Positions 7,740-11,278 of a stretch of DNA of 11,278 bases are shown here, in pieces. The DNA is from UBA9715 sp045614225. GTDB lineage: Bacteria; Actinomycetota; Coriobacteriia; Coriobacteriales; Eggerthellaceae. The notes beneath the pieces are model-generated. The model saw nothing but the letters and a program-made list of their open reading frames with translations, did no database searches and was not told where the DNA came from. The DNA is taken from NCBI GenBank assembly GCA_045614225.1, contig JAZLCO010000090.1, positions 1-11,278 on the forward strand. The letters run 5' to 3'. A program made the translations under genes and the position numbers. Numbering within the stretch: position 1 is the first letter of the stretch; every line of letters begins with the position of its first letter.

Positions 7740-9125
7740 TCAATTCAACAACGTCGCTATCTCTTCGAAGTATTCAGCTGGTGAACAGGATACCATGTGC
7801 AGCGTTTGACCTGCAGCCTTCTCCATATCCTCAAGAGTCATGTCGTCGAGCGTGATGCCGTCGTCATTGAAGACAACGCGGGGAATCAGATACAGCTTGT
7901 CCGAGCTAGTGGCCGTTGTATCTGCGTTCAGCTTGATGGCGTTGGTCATGTCACGACCGACTAGCAGACCCGTAACATCGACGTTGCCACCGAAGAAATC
8001 GTTGCGCACGTAGAGTGGCTGGAAGACATCTGCAATACCTGAACGTTCGATGAGGGGCGTGAGGAACTCCGCCTGCGCATAACCGGCTATCATGTGCGCG
8101 ACAATGCCATGCTCGCGAAGGGCTGCAGCGCATCGGCCGATTGCACCAGATTCCTCTGCTTCCTCCCAATCGTCGATGGTCGAGCGGATGATGCCGATGC
8201 CGTCTTCGAACAACGAGAAGTCGCCGTAATGCTCGGTCGCCGGCACATGGTCGAGCAGTTCGGTTCCCCAAGCGTTGCTGTAGAACTCGTCAGCGGCGAA
8301 TACCCAGGGGGTGTTGCGCTCGGCAAGCGCACGCTGTTGCAGTGGCTCGATCAGCTCGAGTACGGCGCGTGCTGCTTCGGGCTCGTTGAAGCTATGCCCG
8401 AAACGCGATTGGTGGCAGGTGTAGCCCAACGGCACAATGCCGACGTTCAAGATGCCGGGCCGTTCATAGGCCCATTCGAGCGTCTCCTTCAACACTTCAC
8501 CGTCGTTCGCATCGGGAACGAGCACGATCTGCGCGTGGAACTCGATTCCTGCTGCGAGCAGGCGATCGAGCACTTCGATGCCGTGTGCTGCGTGCTTGCC
8601 GATCATCCTTCGGCGCACGTCCTCGTTAATCACCTGCAGCGATACGCGCAGCGGTGAGATGTGTTGCTCGATGATGCGCGCTTCGTCGTCGGGCGTGATG
8701 TTGGTCAGCGTCACGAAGGTCCCCACGAGGAAGCTCAAGCGGAAGTCATCGTCGCGCAACGACAGCGACGGGCGCATGCCCTTCGGCAGCTGGTGCATGA
8801 AGCAGAACGTGCACGCATTGCGGCATTGCTTAACGCTGTCGAAGACCAAACCCTCGAACTCGAAGCCCCAATCTTCGCCCCATTCGCGCTCGAGCTCAAC
8901 TTCTCCCACGTCGCCATCGGTGTCGATGTAAGAGACGGTGATGACATCGTCTGACGTGAGCCATCGCCAGTCGATTATGTCGCGGATGGGTGTGCCGTCG
9001 ACAGCCGTCACGTAGCAACCCGGCGTGAAACCCGCATCATCTGCGGGTGATTCCGGAATCACATCCACGACGAGCGCGCGGCAGGTGAGGTCGCGGTCGA
9101 AATCTTTCGGAGGATACTGGCTCAC
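7740..9125 (-). CDS. PDZ-domain radical SAM protein, DUF512 family
   Basis: This is a putative Fe-S oxidoreductase of unknown reaction, of the NifB/MoaA-related group with an N-terminal PDZ domain. The PDZ-like region is at about 15-80 (IPESPADDAGFTPGCYVTAVDGTPI). The radical SAM cluster motif CRNACTFC is at 101-108, with Cys101, Cys105 and Cys108 as expected [4Fe-4S] ligands. It is followed by QLPKGMRPSLSLRDDDFRLSF, a block I recognise from this family. The C-terminal half is the DUF512 region (GIVPLGYT, FAADEFY, VGRDMTN). The length of 461 residues is usual. The GTG start overlaps the ispH stop by four bases (GTGA), so the two are translationally coupled. The family is often found near der, as here, but its substrate is not known. 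Confidence is high for the family and nil for the function. Confidence 0.93.
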   Translation of the reverse strand: MSQYPPKDFDRDLTCRALVVDVIPESPADDAGFTPGCYVTAVDGTPIRDIIDWRWLTSDDVITVSYIDTDGDVGEVELEREWGEDWGFEFEGLVFDSVKQCRNACTFCFMHQLPKGMRPSLSLRDDDFRLSFLVGTFVTLTNITPDDEARIIEQHISPLRVSLQVINEDVRRRMIGKHAAHGIEVLDRLLAAGIEFHAQIVLVPDANDGEVLKETLEWAYERPGILNVGIVPLGYTCHQSRFGHSFNEPEAARAVLELIEPLQQRALAERNTPWVFAADEFYSNAWGTELLDHVPATEHYGDFSLFEDGIGIIRSTIDDWEEAEESGAIGRCAAALREHGIVAHMIAGYAQAEFLTPLIERSGIADVFQPLYVRNDFFGGNVDVTGLLVGRDMTNAIKLNADTTATSSDKLYLIPRVVFNDDGITLDDMTLEDMEKAAGQTLHMVSCSPAEYFEEIATLLN

Positions 9126-9958
9126 AGCTTTTTCAGGAAATCGATGACGGCTTTGATTTGAGTTTCAGGGGTTGATGCGCCTGCCGTAACGCCGATAGTC
9201 GTGCAACCTTCGAACCATGTCGGGTCGATTTCGTCGACAGATTCGATGTGGTGCGTGCGCGGGCAGATGGCAGAGCAAATCTCGAAGAGCCTCGTCGTGT
9301 TCGACGAGTTGCGACCGCCGATGACGACGATCGCATCCACTTGGGATGCAAGTTCGGCGGCGGATTCCTGTCGAAGGCGTGTTGCCAAGCAGATGGTGCG
9401 TTTCACGATGGGCGTGATGCCTTGGCTTTGTATAGCGTCTACGACTGCATCGAGGTTCTCGCGCTTCTGCGTCGTCTGCACCACTACGCCGATTGGCGCG
9501 TGCAGATCGGTCGGCACAGCATCGGGGGAAGCCACGATATCGACTTTCGCCCCCTCGCGGAGTGCCCAAGCCTTGAGGCCTTCAACCTCGGGATGTCCCT
9601 CTTCGCCCACGACGATGACGCGGCATCCCTTCGCGGCGAGCTCAGCTGCTGCTTTCTGGGCGCGTGCAACATGTGGGCATGTGGCGTCGACAATGGGAAG
9701 CCCGCGCGCTTCGACTGCTGCGTACACCTCGGGTGTGACGCCGTGGCTGCGGATGATGATCGTGCCCTCGTCGACCTCGTCGGCCGATTCGGCGACATGC
9801 ACGCCGAGCGACTCGAGATCGGCCACCACTCCAGGATTGTGGATGAGCGGACCGAGCGTGTAGGCCTTCGCGTGGTTCTTCGAAGCATCGATTGCCAAAT
9901 CGAGCGCCCGTTGCACGCCGTAGCAAGCGCCTGCGTTCTCTGCGAGTACAACTTTCAT
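9122..9958 (-). CDS. ispH: 4-hydroxy-3-methylbut-2-enyl diphosphate reductase
   Basis: IspH performs the last step of the MEP pathway, converting HMBPP to isopentenyl and dimethylallyl diphosphate with a [4Fe-4S] cluster. The 278 residues carry the three cluster cysteines: Cys12 (AENAGACYGV), Cys94 (DATCPHV) and Cys190 (KRTICLATRLRQ). Substrate-site residues are also present: His40 (LIHNPGVV), His72 (IRSHGV), His122 and Glu124 in GHPEVEG, QTTQ (161-164), RNSSNTTRL (216-224) and GASTPE. The ATG at 9958 has AAGGA seven bases upstream and starts at the conserved strand MKVVLAENAG. The frame stays open 76 codons further upstream, but that part has no conserved sequence and runs into the ogt-like gene. 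It follows that gene by 82 bases and is coupled to the DUF512 gene. Confidence 0.97.
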   Translation of the reverse strand: MKVVLAENAGACYGVQRALDLAIDASKNHAKAYTLGPLIHNPGVVADLESLGVHVAESADEVDEGTIIIRSHGVTPEVYAAVEARGLPIVDATCPHVARAQKAAAELAAKGCRVIVVGEEGHPEVEGLKAWALREGAKVDIVASPDAVPTDLHAPIGVVVQTTQKRENLDAVVDAIQSQGITPIVKRTICLATRLRQESAAELASQVDAIVVIGGRNSSNTTRLFEICSAICPRTHHIESVDEIDPTWFEGCTTIGVTAGASTPETQIKAVIDFLKKL

Positions 9959-9976
9959 GCAGTGGTCCTTCCTCGT

Positions 9977-9988
9977 TTTCCTAGGAAA
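9977..9988. promoter_or_regulatory. 12-bp perfect palindrome upstream of ispH
   Basis: TTTCCTAGGAAA lies 18 bases before the ispH ATG, next to its ribosome site, in the 82-bp gap after the ogt-like gene. A weak TACACT -10-like sequence (minus strand, 9988-9993) overlaps its edge. It could be a small operator or chance. No protein partner can be named. Confidence 0.3.
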
Positions 9989-10040
9989 GTGTAGCGCATG
10001 ACGGCTCGCGCACGCCGCGCTTGCAGGCGAAAGCCGACAA

Positions 10041-10502
10041 CTAGCTGTTTTTCTGCTCCATGGCGCGCAAGGCGCGGAAGATTTTCGCAATCTTGCCTGT
10101 GGCGTTGGGAAGATCGACCCGATGCGTCGGAATGAGGATGGGGATAGGGTTTCGTCTGATTGCTGTCCCGACCGAGCGATGCGCACCCGCTTTGCCGAGC
10201 GAGTTGGCCACGTCGGCCGCCGTGCATGACGTGCCGTAGGGCAGATAGCTCACCTCGGACCAAACTTCTTTCTGGAACGCGCTGCCAGCAGGGTCGAGCG
10301 GAATGTCGAACCACGTCCGTTTGCCTGCAAGATATTCCTGGATTTGCGTCGCAGCGCGGTTCGTGAGTTCGCTGGCTTGCTTCGTGCCTTCGAGCGGCTG
10401 AGCGTCGAACGTCACGTGCGTGATTCCGCGCCCGTTGGCGCAAATCGTGATGGGGCCGTGAACCGTGGAGTACGTGAAATACGTTGATTTCGACTGGGTC
10501 AT
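10041..10502 (-). CDS. Ogt/MGMT-family protein lacking the active-site cysteine (alkyltransferase-like)
   Basis: The fold matches O6-alkylguanine-DNA alkyltransferases. An N-terminal domain at about 8-65 is followed by the DNA-binding methyltransferase domain at about 72-150, with FQKEVWSEVSYLPYG (76-90), ADVANSLGKAGAHRSVGTAIRRNP (96-119) and IPILIPTHRV (120-129). In active enzymes the last motif reads PCHRV, and its Cys takes the alkyl group; here residue 126 is Thr (codon ACG). The Tyr that normally rotates the DNA phosphate (YGExxSYxE context) aligns with Ala95, while the arginine finger (Arg109) is kept. The usual GGY/GG segment after the motif is absent. It therefore should not repair by alkyl transfer, and may bind alkylated DNA like known Atl proteins, which carry Trp or Ala at this site. 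At 153 residues it keeps an N-terminal domain, unlike small YbaZ-type Atl proteins. The ATG has an AAGAAGG-like ribosome site six bases upstream. Annotation as an active methyltransferase would be misleading. Confidence 0.88.
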   Translation of the reverse strand: MTQSKSTYFTYSTVHGPITICANGRGITHVTFDAQPLEGTKQASELTNRAATQIQEYLAGKRTWFDIPLDPAGSAFQKEVWSEVSYLPYGTSCTAADVANSLGKAGAHRSVGTAIRRNPIPILIPTHRVDLPNATGKIAKIFRALRAMEQKNS

Positions 10503-10528
10503 GACAAGCCTTCTTCCCGCTTGCGCCC

Positions 10529-10534
10529 ATTATA
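10529..10534 (-). promoter_or_regulatory. candidate promoter -10 for the ogt-like gene and ispH operon
   Basis: On the minus strand a consensus TATAAT lies 26 bases before the ATG at 10502. A -35 box at 16-17 bases is only weakly matched (CCGTCA). The short predicted leader includes the ribosome site. It probably drives the ogt-like gene, ispH and the DUF512 gene. Confidence 0.5.
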
Positions 10535-10546
10535 CGTCTTGTGCGT

Positions 10547-10552
10547 TAGAAT
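10547..10552 (+). promoter_or_regulatory. candidate promoter -10 for rpe
   Basis: TAGAAT on the plus strand lies 116 bases before the rpe ATG and 12 bases from the divergent -10 of the ogt-like gene. No good -35 box is seen. A similar TAGAAT precedes aroA. If used, it gives a leader of about 110 bases containing both hairpins described below. Confidence 0.35.
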
Positions 10553-10561
10553 GACGGAAAG

Positions 10562-10601
10562 GCCGTAACCAAAATGGGACAGTCCTTTTTGGTTGATTGG
10601 C
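10562..10601 (+). ncRNA. hairpin in the rpe leader
   Basis: AACCAAAA (10567-10574) pairs perfectly with TTTTGGTT (10587-10594). Inside this, GGG pairs with TCC around an ACAG loop. Outside it, GCC (10562-10564) can pair with GGC (10599-10601) across an internal loop. Two purines follow before the next structure. I do not recognise a named riboswitch class. The core resembles short GGGACAGTCC-type intergenic repeats. Confidence 0.45.
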
Positions 10602-10609
10602 AAGGCTTA

Positions 10610-10634
10610 GGGGCAATGGGGCGAGTCCCCTTTT
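10610..10634 (+). terminator. terminator-like hairpin in the rpe leader (possible attenuator)
   Basis: CCCC at 10627-10630 can pair with GGGG at 10618-10621 (loop CGAGT) or with GGGG at 10610-10613, and is followed by TTTT at 10631-10634. It lies 34 bases before the rpe ATG. The short stem and short T-run make it a weak terminator. Two alternative partners for the same CCCC would suit a switch, but this is inference. Confidence 0.35.
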
Positions 10635-10668
10635 GAGAGTTATTTAGGTGGAAGGAACGGGGAAGACC

Positions 10669-11278
10669 ATGTTTCAGCCAGTGAAAATCGCACCATCGAT
10701 TTTGTCAGCGGATTTCATGAACTTGCAAGCCGATATCGAGATGATCGAAGAGGGTGGGGCAGGTTACGTGCATGTCGACGTCATGGACGGGCATTTCGTG
10801 CCGAACCTCACGATCGGCGTGCCGCATGTCAAGCAACTCAAGAAGATTGCCAACATCCCGCTCGACGTCCATCTCATGATTTCGAATCCGCTTGAGCAGC
10901 TGCCATGGTTCCTCGACGCCGGCGCCGATATGGTGACCGTGCATGCCGAGACGCTCGAAGGGCAGTGGCTCGACCGTGCAATCGACATGATTCACGATGC
11001 AGGCGCTCAGGCTTGTGTGGCGCTCAAGCCCAACACTCCGGTCGACGTCATTGCAAGCGTCATCGGCAAGCTCGATATGGTGCTCGTCATGTCGGTTGAG
11101 CCGGGCTTTTCGGGTCAGGGCTACATCGAGGGAAGCGAAGACAAGGTCGCGCAAGTCGTCGCGATGGCGCGCGAAGCCGGCCACGACCTGCTCATCGAGG
11201 TCGATGGCGGCATCGGCGTGAAGACGGTCGAACGCGTCTGCGCTGCAGGTGCTGATGTCATCGTGTGCGGCAACGCCG
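10669..11278 (+). CDS. rpe: ribulose-phosphate 3-epimerase (3' end outside window)
   Basis: It interconverts ribulose-5-phosphate and xylulose-5-phosphate in the pentose phosphate pathway. The frame runs open from the ATG to the window edge, giving 203 residues of an expected 215-230. The TIM-barrel family signatures are APSILSADF (8-16), HVDVMDGHFVPN (35-46), LDVHLM (65-70), a phosphate-binding MSVEPGFSGQ (141-150) and EVDGGIG (177-183). Metal and catalytic residues His35, Asp37, His68 and Asp179 are present. The phosphate loop reads SVEPGFSGQ where SVNPGFGGQ is usual, so an epimerase of a related sugar phosphate cannot be excluded. A purine-rich GGGGAAG at 10659-10665 precedes the ATG. It is divergent from the ogt-like gene and has a structured leader. 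Confidence 0.9.
   Translation, partial: MFQPVKIAPSILSADFMNLQADIEMIEEGGAGYVHVDVMDGHFVPNLTIGVPHVKQLKKIANIPLDVHLMISNPLEQLPWFLDAGADMVTVHAETLEGQWLDRAIDMIHDAGAQACVALKPNTPVDVIASVIGKLDMVLVMSVEPGFSGQGYIEGSEDKVAQVVAMAREAGHDLLIEVDGGIGVKTVERVCAAGADVIVCGNA

Noticed and set aside
7631..7855. A small plus-strand frame starting in the der/DUF512 gap
   Set aside because: It starts at GTG inside a repeat, runs antisense into the DUF512 gene and has no ribosome site.
9201..9994. Two long plus-strand frames (220 and 248 codons) opposite ispH
   Set aside because: Composition is low-complexity (Ser/Thr/Ala or Asp/His rich), they overlap each other, and ispH is certain on the minus strand.
9959..10186. A 76-codon N-terminal extension of ispH
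   Set aside because: The extension has no conserved sequence, overlaps the ogt-like gene, and a good ribosome site precedes the ATG at 9958.
9955..10530. A 191-codon frame overlapping the ogt-like gene on the same strand
   Set aside because: It is a shifted-frame shadow with Arg/His-rich composition. The ogt-like frame has clear family motifs.
10705..11184. A 159-codon frame antisense to rpe
   Set aside because: It is the mirror of rpe, which has its full set of catalytic residues.
1..11278. tRNA, rRNA, CRISPR array, prophage, toxin-antitoxin or defence genes
   Set aside because: No cloverleaf, rRNA, regularly spaced repeat series or such protein families were seen. The window is almost fully covered by housekeeping genes.

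Overview
The window is a dense, GC-rich stretch of bacterial chromosome with strong G/C preference at third codon positions. It carries ordinary housekeeping genes and no phage, plasmid, IS or CRISPR genes. Gene content (scpB-rluB-aroA-cmk-plsC; gpsA, plsY, der, a PDZ/radical-SAM DUF512 protein, ispH), good Shine-Dalgarno sites and several GTG starts suggest a high-GC Gram-positive. Protein flavour and gene order look most like Actinomycetota, class Coriobacteriia (Eggerthella/Slackia-like). This placement is an inference from memory, not from a search.

Left block, plus strand (1-4464): scpB (chromosome segregation), an rluB-type pseudouridine synthase overlapping it, then aroA (shikimate pathway), cmk (CMP kinase) abutting the aroA stop codon, and plsC (1-acyl-glycerol-3-phosphate acyltransferase). 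A probable rho-independent terminator follows at about 4471-4502.

Middle block, minus strand (10502 down to 4525), in transcription order: an Ogt-like alkyltransferase homologue, ispH (isoprenoid synthesis), a DUF512 protein whose GTG start overlaps the ispH stop, a 207-bp gap with a large fold-back repeat, der (ribosome-assembly GTPase), plsY and gpsA. GpsA makes glycerol-3-phosphate, PlsY acylates it and the converging PlsC adds the second acyl chain, so three consecutive steps to phosphatidic acid lie in about 2.6 kb.

Right end, plus strand: a sugar-phosphate 3-epimerase (rpe), cut by the window edge. It has a structured 5' leader and is divergent from ogt.

Three items deserve a second look. 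First, the Ogt-like protein has Thr (PTHRV) where the alkyl-accepting Cys (PCHRV) should be, so it should be an alkyltransferase-like protein and not a repair methyltransferase. Second, the gap between the DUF512 gene and der holds a fold-back with 30-bp arms plus a 26-27-bp direct repeat. Third, the rpe leader carries a strong hairpin followed by a terminator-like hairpin. I did not find a clear novel multi-gene system.
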